From Zychaea mexicana (lineage: Eukaryota > Mucoromycota > Mucoromycetes > Mucorales > Lichtheimiaceae), in assembly GCF_025766255.1 (NCBI RefSeq), contig NW_026516803.1, positions 40,895 through 104,894 on the forward strand: a DNA stretch of 64,000 nucleotides, in the 5' to 3' direction. Positions 1 to 11,723 of this stretch are shown piece by piece. Numbering within the stretch: the first letter of the stretch is position 1; every line of letters starts with the position of its first letter. The notes below the pieces were generated by a model, which was not told the DNA's origin, did no database searches, and saw only the letters and a program-made list of their open reading frames with translations. A program made the position numbers and the translations under genes.

Positions 1-326
1 CTATTTTTGAGTCTATCTAGTAATAACTAGCTTATTAAAACTATTAGCAGGGTATCATATGTAATAATAAAAGTAGCCTTTGCAGTTCTAATTCATGTAC
101 TACTGTACACATTAACCGGGAGAAACAGGAGCAGAGGTTACTGCGTCCCTACAGGTCCACCCGACGATATGGGATCCACGCTGCGCGTATCTAAAAAAAT
201 TCCATAAATGTACTTTCAAAATTTGTATACAAGAATGTTGTTGAGATCCTTCTAATCGTTCTTGCTGAATGCATATGGTCACATACATAAAACAATCATA
301 CTTACAAGCTTACACTAAAGTCTTTA
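1..326. other. Intergenic, 3' flank of the CUE/SMR gene
   Basis: No reading frame, RNA gene or repeat is recognisable. It should hold the 3' UTR of the leftward gene that ends at 327. Confidence 0.5.
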
Positions 327-2227
327 CTACTGATTTGCGCTTGTTGGTCCCTTGACTAAGATGCGTCCTGGATAAGGCACCTCGGTACGCCAACCATCGC
401 GTTTTAGTAGCTTGAGTGCACTCGGTAACAGCTTCGACTCTCCATATTGAGAGTGTTTACCGACACCCGTTACGATTTTGAGTGGTTTTATACCACGTCG
501 ACCTAGTTTAAAAATTTCATAAGTTTCAAGATTTGTTTTTTTTTTTTTTGCTTTGGCTGCTGGAAGTAGTGATTGGTACCTATTTGCATCTGGCTTCGTG
601 ACCACCACTGATTTACAGCTTCTTTGAGAAGAACTTGGGCTTCGGCAACGGTAAGACCGTGTAAATCCACCAGGTGATCATCCTGTTCCCGTATCCTGTG
701 AAGAAACAATTTTTTTTAGAATCTACTCACCTACATCATACTTCAATATCTTTTTTACCTCTGGTCTCGTACAAGAGCCCGTGCAGCCCTCAAATTCCAG
801 TTCTTCGCCCGATCATCCAATTGCCGAGCCTAGGATCAAGTTTGAGATTTGAATCAGCATTGCATTTTCTTCCAACTTACAAAAGATCATTCTATGTCCA
901 ATTTTTTTCTTTACCTCATTAGAATAATAGAAAGCTATTCCTCCTTCTCCAGGCCCTTTGTTTTTCGTTCTTCGATAAGCTTCTGCTGCTTTACGGAAAA
1001 GAGCATTGCGATGCGTGATCAGCTCTATTGCATTATCGCGACACGTTTCCGGATCGTCCTCTTTGTAAGTTTCGACATTGTCGATCAAGAGATACTCTGG
1101 AACAGCAGGCAAATCAGTGGTGGCCGTGGTGTCAGACTTTTGTATGCGAAGCAAGGCCATTCTTTCCGCCAGCTCTTGTTGATGTCGATCAAAAGTGAGG
1201 GCAAAATCGCACGCCGTCTGTGTCATTTTTTCGACAGTAGGTTTTGCCGCAGCACCATCATCCGAGCTGTTTGCAGAAGCAACAATAACACCGGTAACGA
1301 TCCGATGGATCTCTTCTGGCGATCGGTCCATGATGATAGCCTTGACAGCATCTTTCACTTGATCCATTTCGCTCATAACGGCCCAAGGAAGCACTGGCTT
1401 TAATCTTGGATTTTTTCGCATAAGCTGTCTTACAGATGCTATCACATTTCCATGACATTGTTTCACACAGCCGAGAATTATTATTCGGGAGGCAGCTGGG
1501 AATGCCTTGTGTATGTCATCCACTTGTCCATCATATTGGCTCCAAGCATTCGTTGTAGGTAGCGCCGTCAACCCGTTCTCTTGGTCATTCAACATCGACG
1601 AGGACGACGCAAGTGGAAGTTTTCCAGTAGACCAAATGACACCCTTATCCTTCTTCTCGGCCTTTTTCTTTGCCCTTCTCTTTTCCATTCGATCGAGTCG
1701 AAGAGCCGTTTGATACGATAGTTCGTCGTCCTCTCCGTTGGAACTGTTGGTGCTGTTTTCCGACATTAATGCAACATCCGATTCGAGATAAGCGTCGTTT
1801 AGTAGTATATCCGTCGCACTTCCGACATTATTATCTTGTTCTTCTAGCGTTTGGAGAAGCGCTGCACGACTCACTGCAGGGAAGCACACCATCAAAAAGT
1901 CGAGGTTCTGCTGCACATCCCCATCATCGCTACTACAGTTGCTATTGTCAATGGACGTCGATTTGGAGTCTTCTCGTTCGTCAGTGCAAGCTGCTGCTGC
2001 TACTGCTTGAACTTGTTCGATTTCAAGAGCTTTATCTGCTTCACGTGCAAGCTCTGTCAATATTGGTACACAGGTATCGTACTGTTGACCGTCGTTCCAA
2101 ATTGCTTCGATTAACGTCGGATCGAGCGGTGGACAAAAGCGTTGCTTTTTTTAGATTCATTTGTTTATTAATTGACAGGTCTTATACATGTGAGAGGCAG
2201 AGCAAGTCGTTTGATGAAGCATACCAT
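327..2227 (-). CDS. CUE-DUF1771-SMR protein, Cue2-type no-go-decay endonuclease
   Basis: Five exons are proposed: 2227-2225 (ATG only), 2144-915, 829-759, 695-580 and 502-327, giving 531 aa. The N-terminus has three CUE-like three-helix segments (starting LDPTLIEAIW, QNLDFLMVCFP and VDDIHKAFPAAS). A DUF1771 helix follows (FRKAAEAYRR, continuing ARQLDDRAKNWN across an intron), and then an SMR domain with VDLHGLTV and the TGVGKHS signature. This order matches yeast Cue2 and relatives, which bind ubiquitin on stalled ribosomes through CUE and cut the mRNA with SMR. The A14 run near 537-550 on this strand looks like a frameshift, but it lies in a 77-nt intron (579-503) whose removal joins the two SMR halves in frame. 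The micro-exon carrying the ATG is the least certain part. Confidence 0.8.
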
Positions 2228-3339
2228 CAGCTCATCTTTGCCATTGGGCGATTTTTGCGTTTTATATCTTGATCGCGCAGATGATCCATACTGATTGTCT
2301 TGAAGTCTTCCCATGGCAACTGTCGCTACTTTAGTTAAAAACGCGCTGGGCGGCGTTGGTTTTGTACGTTGAATAAGAGGCGTTGTTCATTGGTTAAAAC
2401 TTGATGAGACAATTGATAGAACCAATTGACGGAAACTGGGATGCAACTTATCAATATCAAAGGTCGATTAATATCACAGATGTCTCTGATAGCAGTTCTT
2501 TATGCTGCTGCCGCCATAATAATAGTTTGCAGTATGTACTTCATCATGCTAATATCGTCAAAGCGCTCCTGTTGGTAAAAATGTGTCTCATCCGATTAAT
2601 TTTTATCAGAAAAATTGCATATGATACCCTTCACATTTTATCAAGTATTCGTGCGATATATCACAAAAAGTGACATCAACCAATACAGTATATGATTCTA
2701 TTTTTCGTCTCTCCCATTCTTGCTGTTTGTTTGATGCAGCATCGCATCATACATACCACAGAATAAATGGAAGTAAAAGTATACTTGGCTATTCATTTCT
2801 TGTATTGATCATGATTATACAGCACAACAGAAGCTATGACACATTAGAGTAACAGCACATATTATGTACCATCAGAATTTCGTTCTTCCTATTGTTGGTA
2901 CCATAAGAGTGGCAAACCAAGATTACTTCTTGTAGAATGTATAAGCTCTGTATATCATATTAATGTGGTAGCATGCTACATGAAACAGCCGTGAATATAG
3001 GCAACAGTACTATGCAGAAAATGCAAGTAATTCATGTTCATTAATATTTGGGGTATGATACAGTATCCGTAGTAGCCAGCAAGATCTTATTGATACCGAA
3101 TAGTAGTACGTACATATAATTGGAACAGTGGTAATGGTGCTCACAAGATGCGGCGAGAAGCATCGTCTTTCTAGGAGCATGAGTATCTGAAGCTTCGATG
3201 TTCCATTGATTTACTGCCAGATTGCTGATGGAAAATGGAAACATCCTCTCAAGAAGACAATTAGCATAGTAGTAGTAGTAGAGGTGCATGGTTATATGTT
3301 ATCCGCAAAAAAAATAAGAAAAAGCCCATCACATTTGTT
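2228..3339. other. Intergenic region
   Basis: About 1.1 kb without a supported gene. Short open frames here show no domain, low complexity or codon pattern. It includes the upstream region of the CUE/SMR gene and the 3' flank of the Snu23 homologue. Confidence 0.5.
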
Positions 3340-4286
3340 TTATTCAGCCTTGGATGATCCAAATCCAGAAAATCCCATCAGTTTAGCCATTTCATCTTCC
3401 TTTTCTGCATCGTCTTCTTCTCCTTCTCCCTGTCGTGACGATGATGATGGTTCTTTTGCATGCTTTTTCTTTTTGGCTTCCTTCTTTTGCCGTTTCCGTT
3501 CTTTTCGTTGTTGTCGTTCTTCTTCCTCCTTTTGTTTTAATGCAGCCACTCGAGAATCCAAATCTACATACAAAATCATGTTCCATTAGTTCACATCACC
3601 TATTTTCCTACGTAATAAACAGATAACACACAGTCTCTCTCTTACCATATTCCTCTTCTTCAGGCGCTTCCTTTTTCCGTTTCAGCAAGGCCAAACGGTC
3701 CTTCACAGAGTCAACAGATGCTCGCTCAACCTTTAACTGCACGCCCACGGCCTGTTGATCTGAAATAGATATAAAAATGTCAACAACAAGAATCTGTCGT
3801 CGCGCAATCAAAAGAATAAAAACTTACGCTTCCGGCCATTGATATGATCTAAATAATTAACGCTGTCTTTCACCACAATATTACATGCTTTACAATAAAA
3901 GCCTGGCTGCCTTGACGCTTCACCCGTGGCACCTCCTTGAACCACTTGAATTTTGCCCAGATTGGCATCCAACTGTATCTTGTTTTCACGCATCTTCATC
4001 AGTTCCTTGGGTTGTTGATCGTCCTGTTCATTTTTAGGCTTTATTGCTGGTAATCCTCGTCGTTTTCGGTCTTCGTTCTTTTCATTCAAACGATCTCGTT
4101 CTTCTCGAGCGCGTGCGCGCTCTGCATATTCGGATCGATCCCATTTACGTCGGAAATCAGTATCGCCCTGTTTTACATGAAGAAATGAGTTTGATTAAAT
4201 TCTATTTGAGATCAATGTGATTAAAACAACAAAATTGTATCAATGTTAAAAGTGCTTACTGCTTTGCCAGCACCGTATGCGCTCAT
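3340..4286 (-). CDS. SNU23: U4/U6.U5 tri-snRNP protein Snu23 / ZMAT2
   Basis: Four exons are proposed: 4286-4260, 4167-3828, 3759-3646 and 3563-3340, giving 234 aa. The protein opens MSAYGAGKAGDTDFRRKWD. It carries one matrin/U1-type C2H2 finger (YCKACNIVVKDSVNYLDHIN, followed by the second His after the splice: GRKHQQ), then VERASVDSVKDRL, a Lys/Glu-rich coiled stretch and the conserved C-terminus MAKLMGFSGFGSSK. All of these match ZMAT2/Snu23 in order and length. The family is a spliceosome B-complex component near the 5' splice site duplex, acting in the nucleus. It lies close to and on the same strand as the DDX20-like gene, another RNP factor, but with independent upstream sequence. Confidence 0.92.
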
Positions 4287-4346
4287 TGTATAAAGGTATA
4301 TATGTATTGTGTTTTGGAAGAAAGAAATGTATGCTTGTGCTGGTTT

Positions 4347-6682
4347 TCAAAACCACAGGTCTGGAGGAATAAAATGATTGGCGCTGTTGTCTGGGCGAGA
4401 AGAAGAAGAGGATGAAGGAGTGCGGGGAGCGCTCGTAGTACGTGGAGGTACAGAAAATGGAGTTAACTGTGGCAGAGGATGAGGATATGCGTGATAAAAG
4501 TAGCTGCTATGTTGTGGGTACTGGTGATGATTGTGATATGAGCTGTTATAATGATCTGACGCTATTGTAGCTTTCCGTTTTTTTCGAGGCTTATGTAGTT
4601 CGTCTTCAATTTCGTTATCATTGGTGGAGGTAGTTATGGTGGCCTCTGCTTCGTTGCGCAGCTGCGGACTGATCTCCTTTTGACGCAATTTCTTGTCGAG
4701 TCCAGTAAACGTTTTCAATTTGTCTCCCTGGGTCTCCAGTCGAGACTCGTGCTTTCTAAGCAGCTTTTCTTCGTTCTCGGATAATGCCTTTCGAAACTCG
4801 CTGTAGGAAACATGGTCTGTTCATAATGACGATGCTTCAGTTAAGCAAACTTTCTTGTGCATAGCATCAAACAGTTTTATGTTTCTTACCAGGTAGCGCC
4901 ATCAAATGAACTCCTTTCTCTTCTAGCATAGTCAAAAAGCCTTCATCGTCTGGGCCAAGCAGGTTGACAGCAATGCCTGATGTTCCTGTAGAAGATGTCA
5001 AAGGATAAGCACGCGTTCATTGTACAACATACTTGGAATCTGCATTATCCACATCACGGTAACCCTTAACTTAAAACTTACCAAATCGACCAGTCCGACC
5101 CACACGATGCATGTACGTATCAGCTTCGCGTGGATAATCAATATTGATTACCAAATTGACTCGATCGATATCAATGCCGCGAGCGATCTTAAAAAAGAAT
5201 CACGACTCTTATGAGAAATTTCGCGTAACACAGTACATCGAAAAGGATCAGCATCTTACAAGGTCACTGCATACGAGAACTCGTAATTTGAATTCTCGCA
5301 TCTTCTCCATCACACTAATTCGTTGAACTTGCGTCAAACTACCGCTAATATGCCCTGACATCCATCCTTCTTGGGTTAACCATTTGGACAATTCTACAGC
5401 TCTTATGAAGATATAACGACGCGTTTCTTTTTTCAGTTACCCGTTACTATTTTTTTGCTTCCTCTTTCATCAGATCAATCTTTTACCTTGGTGCACTGTT
5501 GACGAAAACCATGCACTGATAAAATGGGATTTTGCTCAGTAGTTCAGCCGTCGTCTCAAACTTTGCCTTGTACATTTTGAGTCGCTTCTTGTATTCACTA
5601 TCGTTCATTTCTATGCTTGCATCGTCCAGCGTAATCTTTTTATAGTACTGCTGTACTTCTATACGTCGCATGGAGGATGGTAAATAAGCAATCAACCCTA
5701 TCTGTGCTTATGATATGTTTAGATTTACCTTCTAGTTCCGGAACATCTGTAGTAAGCCGTACAATTTGTGGTTCATACATGAGACTTTGGAACGTTTCGA
5801 GTAGCTCTTCGGTGAAAGTTGCAGAAAATGCTAGTGTCTGTTTCTTTTTTGGAAGTTTACCATGGATGTACCTGAAAAGTTCAAAGGGAACATGGGGTGG
5901 AAATTTCAGTTGCTGTTGTTATTCTTTCCCCTAACTCGCTCTTATTAATGGAAAAAAAAAGACATACTGGACTTGCTGTCCGAAGACGTCTGACATGAGT
6001 TTGTCTGCCTCATCCATGACGAAAAGCTTGATATCATTTGTGTTCAAGGAGTTGCTATGCAGTAATGCCATCAATCGACCTATACATACGCACATGCAAG
6101 GATGATCAGAAATAAGTCTTTTTAACATACGGCTATATAGAACACCTAATAAATTAATCTTTTCTTTTTACCTGGTGTGCCAACAACAATTTGACAGTTT
6201 TTTAACCGCTTGACGTCAGTGTGAGTTGCTATGCCTCCTATAAACGCTTCACAATGGACACCAGGTGTATATTTGGCCAGGTTCCGAACAACGTCTCGTA
6301 TCTGTATGGCTATTTCGCGTGTTGGCGCCACCATAAGAACCTTTTAAGCATATGTATAGCGAGAGTTAGATATGTACACGATCTTTCCACATTCCGTGAA
6401 CGCAAGCAAACAGAAACACATTGTGTCTTTTACTTGAGGAGTTTTGATATCCGTTTGAATAGCTTCCAGACTAATGACACCAAACACGACCGTTTTTCCA
6501 GTACCGGATTTCGCTTGTGCAATAAGATCAACACCGAGTCGACCGAGCGGAATGGCTTGTAGTTGAATAGGTGACGGGCGGGCGTACCCTGCCTGCTCAA
6601 GGCCTTTCAGCAATTGTTTGTTTTGTACAAGGGCTTCGAAATCAACGTCTTCATTGATCTGGACATCGCGCGATCGATTCAT
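4347..6682 (-). CDS. DDX20: DEAD-box RNA helicase DDX20 / Gemin3-like
   Basis: Nine exons are proposed: 6682-6434, 6340-6172, 6079-5968, 5871-5729, 5658-5487, 5401-5260, 5187-5082, 4985-4890 and 4816-4347, giving 552 aa. All motifs are present: Q motif [10 protein letters not shown], Walker [26 protein letters not shown] as [26 protein letters not shown] and [10 protein letters not shown]. Family-specific stretches (the [18 protein letters not shown] block and EVQQYYKKI after the first RecA lobe) point to DDX20 rather than eIF4A or Dhh1. The C-terminus ends in a basic patch (PRKKRK) and a His/Tyr/Pro/Ser-rich tail, shorter than the animal tail. In animals DDX20 is a core SMN-complex helicase for snRNP assembly. 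It is transcribed divergently from BUD20 over about 360 bp. Confidence 0.87.
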
Positions 6683-7042
6683 ATAGAGTGCTTTAAGAGA
6701 GGAGGGGAAAAAAAGGTGCTATATCCCCGCGCATAATTTTCTTTCAGGCAATAAGTATTCGAAAGAAGATAGTCCATACGCCTGCCATACAGTTTTCATT
6801 GTATTGTTCCATGGTATCCATCCTTCAAGGCTACTTTTTGTGATTTACTATACAAAGTATATGCAATAGCCATAGTATGTTGAATACTTTGCAAGTGATA
6901 CGAACCATCAAAAAAGTTATGCCACCCAAAACAGCCAGATTTCAATATGATTGGTGAATTTGAGAGCTGTGTTTCTGCAACCTTTTGTTCCCGAAAACTT
7001 TTTTGTTCAGTAACACCCTTTTTATTTGAATTCCAACACAAA
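6683..7042. promoter_or_regulatory. Divergent promoter region between DDX20-like gene and BUD20
   Basis: A 360-bp gap separates two divergent start codons (6682 on minus, 7043 on plus), so it should drive both genes. No clear TATA box or known factor site was identified. Confidence 0.4.
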
Positions 7043-7642
7043 ATGGGCCGGTACGTTTAGGCGAGAAAATAAAAAAGTGAAGCAGGATTTGAATCTAATC
7101 AAAAACAAATGTAGCTTACGACGATCACGAACACATCACGGCATTCGAGACATATACCGCAAATACCGAACTCGTAACTATGCTCGTGATCTCGACCAGA
7201 TCCATGACGATATCAAGCCGGAGAATGTCGACAAGTACAAAAACCAGGCGTTAGATCCAGATAAGCCAGGTCTTGGTCAGAACTACTGCGTCGAGTGCGC
7301 GTAAGTGTGATACTCTTAGAATCAAAAAAAGTGTGTTTAATATATATTTATTTGGGTGTTGTATAGTCGTCACTTTATCAATCCAGATGCACTTAAAGAA
7401 CATGTCCGTGGGAAGACACACAAGAAGCGAGTCAAGTTGCTAAAGGAAGAACCTTATACGCAGGCAGAGGTAATACATTTGTCCTTATATGTGGATCAAT
7501 TTGATGGAAAGGGGAGAACTCATTGACATGTCTTTTATTTTTGGTGTAGGCTGATGCCGCAGCAGGATTGGGCAAGGCTGATAACGGCAAGCGAGGAGGT
7601 CGTTCATTGGCATCCGGGGACGTTGACATGGAAGATCAGTAG
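7043..7642 (+). CDS. BUD20: 60S ribosome export/biogenesis zinc-finger protein Bud20 / ZNF593
   Basis: Four exons are proposed: 7043-7050 (8 nt, ATGGGCCG), 7115-7300, 7367-7469 and 7550-7642, giving about 129 aa. The protein opens MGRLRRSRTHHGIRDIYRKY and has DLDQIHDDIKPENV, the DPDKPGLGQ segment, a single C2H2 finger (YCVECARHFINPDALKEHV followed by RGKTHKKR) and the family tail KLLKEEPYTQAEADAAAGLG. Order and length match yeast Bud20 and human ZNF593, which shuttle with pre-60S particles and help nuclear export. The first exon is too short to be seen by ORF search. It is supported by the MGR start typical of the family and by a clean GTACGT donor. Confidence is high except for minor boundary errors. 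Confidence 0.93.
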
Positions 7643-7667
7643 ACACCGTATCTTCAACGGGTGCCGT

Positions 7668-7698
<31 letters not shown>

Positions 7699-8332
7699 AG
7701 CCAACATATAAACATCATTATTATGCAACATCCATCTTTCTTCATCTCTCTATTTCTTTCACACACATACATCTTCATCACAGACGAACCCAACCCCTTA
7801 TGTCTGCTATTGTCCATTTTAACATTCATCTAGTTTTTTATACAGCACGATATAATACATTTGCGAGGATTCTATTTCATCATGCACGATCCAGGAGGGT
7901 GGGGGTGGATAAAGGATAGAAGCGTTCCCTTTATGGCAACACTGCAAGCCTATAGTGTGCAGATGGGTTTGGGTGAACTAAGTGATTCACAAAGGGAGAA
8001 CACGCTGAGCGAGAGAGGAAGAAGAAAGAGACACGCAGGAAGGACAGTTCCATCCAAGCAAAGGGGAGCAAGCACACAAGAGAGCAAAAGACGACGAATC
8101 CAGTTCCTTGGATGGATGAGCAAGTGCATATGAGATGCGTCTGTTTTACGTTGAAGTTGTTCTCCTTAACGCTTTTGCCTCCCATATTTCCTCTCTCTCT
8201 CTCTCTCTCTTTCTTTTATCTTTTCGTTCTTTCTTTCTCTCTTTCCCTGCCCCCTCGTCTTCTTCTCCAGCCTTTTCTTTTATTTTTATTAACCTGGTTA
8301 TACAATCCGCACACGACATTGAATAAAAGGGA
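7643..8332. other. BUD20 3' flank and upstream region of the next gene
   Basis: No supported gene. It holds a short AGC/CAG microsatellite (about 7668-7698) just after the BUD20 stop, and long CT-rich runs around 8180-8280 that look like a promoter or 5' UTR pyrimidine tract for the following plus-strand gene. Confidence 0.5.
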
Positions 8333-10220
8333 ATGCCAGATGTTTTAACCTCCTCATCGGCATTCCGCCGTCGCCACCGAGCTGGGTCAGCACAATTGTT
8401 ACGCAGAACCACCGAATATGACAGCAACAACAGCAACTGTCTGTTGCACAATAGCAGTGACGACCAGCATGACGCCCGACGAGGAAGCAAACGATTCCTC
8501 AAGTGGACAGCATGCTTTGCATTCGTGACCAAATTCAAACGCTCAAAGTCGGAAAAGCTGGACTTTATATCGGAAATCGAACCAGGGCGGCGCCGCTCTA
8601 GCAATTCCAACAACTACAGAAGCAGCAGCAGTTGTCCTGCGGCTGTTGACGTAGCACAAGACCAACAGCAGCAGCAACTACACGAAAAACAGTTGTTAGC
8701 GCTGTCATCTTCACCACTGCAACAACGACACACGATGAATAACCACAATCGACGGCCTTTCTCACAGTATCTGGAGCGTCCAACCTCCATGGATCCAGAT
8801 CAAGATTCTATTGGTAAGAAGCACACACAAAAACAGAATAAAAAAGCTATGGATCACACGCCCCAGAATTAATAAAACGACCGTTTATTATCAACACTAT
8901 TGCTAAACAAAAATTACTATATACACGAATGAAGCAAGCACATTGCTGCAGTGGAAAGAAGGCACGGGATCATTACCGGTGTCACCGTTATCTGCGCTAT
9001 CGCCTCCACCACGCCATGCCATGAAAGAGCGATCAAGGAGTTTGACCGCCGAAGAAGATACGCTTTCGGAGGTTCCGCCATTGCCGATGCCTCGCAAGCG
9101 CAAAGCAACGACGATCAGCCGATCTCTGGCGCTGCGCCTGTCACTTGACGTGGACCAACAATATTACTCATCCTCAGGAATAACGCACAGCTCGTCTGGA
9201 TTTTCGAATGGCACCAGCAGCGACTTTTTAAAAAGAGGAGACCATGACGAGGAAGACGATACTGCAAGTAGTGTCTCTTCATCTCAACAACAACAACAGC
9301 GGGCCTCGTCTGGTGCTATCCTCCACAATAATAACAGTACAACCCCCGAAGCAAAATTACGATTATCGTCGATTGAACCTTCTTCTACTAGTACACTTGA
9401 TCTTCATAAAGACCCACAGCAACGACGGCAGCAGCACCGTGTCAGCCCCATTACTATTCCGGAAATAGATACACTGAAAGATCGACAGCAACAAGAAGAA
9501 GAGGATGAAAGCAGTGATTATGGTGATTTGATTAACGAGTTTCGACTTCCCTCTGAGAAGCTTCCTAACAAACAACAGCAACAACAAGAGAAAAAACAAC
9601 AGAGCATCAGCAGCAGTAGTAGCAACGATAAGGATGATGATGATAGTGATGATAACAGCAGTACAGTGGCTGTTCCTGCTACTGTTGTTGAGGTACAGAA
9701 GAATAGGGAGGCTAGCAAGGAGGTTAGCAAGCACCCATTGGATACTACTCAAGAAAACAACAATAGCTACTACTATTTCTATGACAGCAACAGCAATAAC
9801 GGTCCACCTAAGCCCTTTGTGAGTCGATCGACAATCACAGCACGAGACCTGAGTCGACAAAAGGCAATGGAAGCACTAGAAGGCCATTTTGCAGCACTAG
9901 AGCCGACTGGGTCAAAGTCTATGGACATAGTCAGGGACAAGGCACACTATGACGCCGTAGTTGCGGGTACGATGCACCGACGACCCTATACACAGTATTT
10001 GCGTGCACAGCCAGACGCCAAGGAGGAGGAGGAGGAGGATAATAACAGCAGTGGCCTCCAACAACAGACTACGACGACGATCGACCAACAAAAGGAGAAG
10101 AAGAATGCCCGTTATGTCAAGGCTTCTTCTGCAGTCTTTGCAGGCTACAACAGCAAGTTGTATCGTCCCTCTTTGGTCTTTTTCCCACCTTCACCTAATT
10201 CGATCAACTCTGACTACTGA
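8333..10220 (+). CDS. Hypothetical low-complexity protein with two RRPxxQYL motifs
   Basis: Two exons (8333-8813 and 8935-10220) give 588 aa. No catalytic domain is recognised. The N-terminal part is basic (RRGSKRFLKWTACFAFVTKF). The rest is Gln/Ser/Asn/Asp-rich with polyQ, polyS and acidic runs. The same short motif occurs twice: NRRPFSQYLERP near the end of exon 1 and HRRPYTQYLRAQ about 100 residues before the stop. A basic stretch PMPRKRKA could be a nuclear localisation signal, and RSRSL/SRSL repeats could be phosphosites. The intron joins DSI to ASTLLQWKEG in frame. Intrinsic disorder with conserved short motifs suggests a scaffold or regulator, but no function is assigned. Confidence 0.75.
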
Positions 10221-10582
10221 TTCTACTACTACTACTACCTGTCCTTATGCATTCCCAATGGATCAGCACACAGTTTACAGCACCCCCATAAAGAAAAAGT
10301 CATGGCAAGGCGAGGGAAAAGAGCAGTCTGGTTACTGTCTCTAAGTACTCATTACTTTCATCATTAGTAATGTCTCCCCTCCTCTTTTTTCTTTCTAATC
10401 TTAGTTATGTTACCTAGTACACTTTCCCCACCCCCTTCTTCTCCTCTCTGAACACACTCTCTCCTCTTCATCGTGCAATACCATCGACAACAACAGCATA
10501 CCCTTCCCAAATATCTCTCTCTCTCTCTACCGTTATTTTGTTCCAACAAAGAAAAAAAAAAAGCCCTTTATTTATTAATAAT
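10221..10582. other. Convergent intergenic region
   Basis: 3' flanks of the low-complexity protein gene (+) and SCO1 (-). CT-rich tracts are present and nothing else was recognised. Confidence 0.5.
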
Positions 10583-11723
10583 TTATTTCGTTTGCTCGTC
10601 TTTGTATTCTTGTACATATTTCTCAAAACTCGAAGCGACTTCTTGGGCCGTCGTATCCTTGGCATAACAATCGACAAATTTGCCCTCCGGATCCATGAGA
10701 TAGAAAAAGATGGAATGGTCGACCAAGTAATCTTCGCCCTCGGCTACATTTGGCGGGGATGACACATACACTCGGAACGATTTCGCTACCTTGCGGATTT
10801 CGGTCTGATCGCCTGTCAAACCAATCATGTCGGGGTGGAAATCTTTGACGTATTCCTTGACAATCTCGGCTGTGTCACGGCGTGGATCGCATGTAATAAA
10901 CACTGGCACCAAGTCGAGCTTTTTCTCCTCTAACAAACCCACCCCCAGAACATTTGCGTGTTTAGTGATTATTTGTTCTTAATAGTGACTAATATATATA
11001 TAACTTACTGGCCATGTCAACGACTTCAGCCATCTTGTCCAATTCCTCGGGACAGATATCAGGACAATGGGTAAAGCCAAAGTAGACCATATAAAACCGT
11101 CCAGCGAGTTCCTTGACGCTGTTAAATTTCTCGCCGTTCTCTGCATTGATCAGTTCAAAAGGCCCACCGATCTTGGGTTTACCATATGCTTTCACGGTTT
11201 CGCGTGCCTTTTCGTCACCTACACAAATAGTATTTTTTTTAGTTCATAACAATATCACTTTATGTATTCGACCGTTTTTTTCGGCGTCTTCCAATTCCAT
11301 TTGGCTTTCGCCAAAACAAAAAATAAACTTACGAAGCTTTTCAACACGTTCTTTTTCCGATCGAAAGTATAACAGTAATCCGGCACCGGTACCCAAAAAC
11401 AATGCTGCTGCTTTCCAGTTAAACACCTAAACATAATATTCCATTAATCGTTAGCATGCCGAAATGGAAACATGTGTATAAATATTGTCATAGTGTCCTA
11501 TACATACACCAATTGCAGCACGGCTTCGGGCTCTTTGTTCGTCGCGTGCAGTGGACAAGAATCGTCGCTGGAGTGTTGTTGTTACTGCAGATCGGTGTTG
11601 TAATGGCCGTCGCAATGCTGCAGCTGCTAATGTCTTTTAACATTCCTTGTAAGTCTTTTTTTTCTGTGTGGTACTCTTTTGTAAGAGATACTTTTATCTC
11701 ACCTTGACACCTGACCGGAGCAT
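10583..11723 (-). CDS. SCO1: Mitochondrial copper chaperone Sco1
   Basis: Five exons are proposed: 11723-11711, 11626-11508, 11426-11333, 11218-11009 and 10929-10583, giving 260 aa. The start yields an Ala/Arg-rich mitochondrial presequence (MLRSAAAALRRPLQHRSA, then QRRFLSTAR). A membrane anchor follows (WKAAALFLGTGAGLLLYF), and then the thioredoxin-like Sco domain. The copper-binding CxxxC is CPDIC within YFGFTHCPDICPEELDKM, and the partner His is in EDYLVDHSIFFY. Length and order match Sco1, an inner-membrane protein that loads the CuA site of cytochrome c oxidase subunit 2. The presequence only appears after splicing two short 5' exons, which supports that model. Confidence 0.92.

Noticed and set aside
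503..608. Apparent frameshift at an A14 run within the SMR domain
   Set aside because: A 77-nt intron (579-503) with GTACC donor and CTAG acceptor removes the run and joins the SMR halves in frame.
849..2272. Plus-strand open frames of up to 200 aa
   Set aside because: They are antisense shadows of the CUE/SMR gene, with no domains.
7081..7114. tRNA B-box-like GGATTTGAATCT
   Set aside because: No matching A box, anticodon stem or acceptor stem; it lies in the first BUD20 intron.
9363..9860. 165-aa hydrophobic minus-strand frame
   Set aside because: It is the reverse reading of CAG/AAC repeats in the low-complexity protein; hydrophobicity follows from the codon complement.
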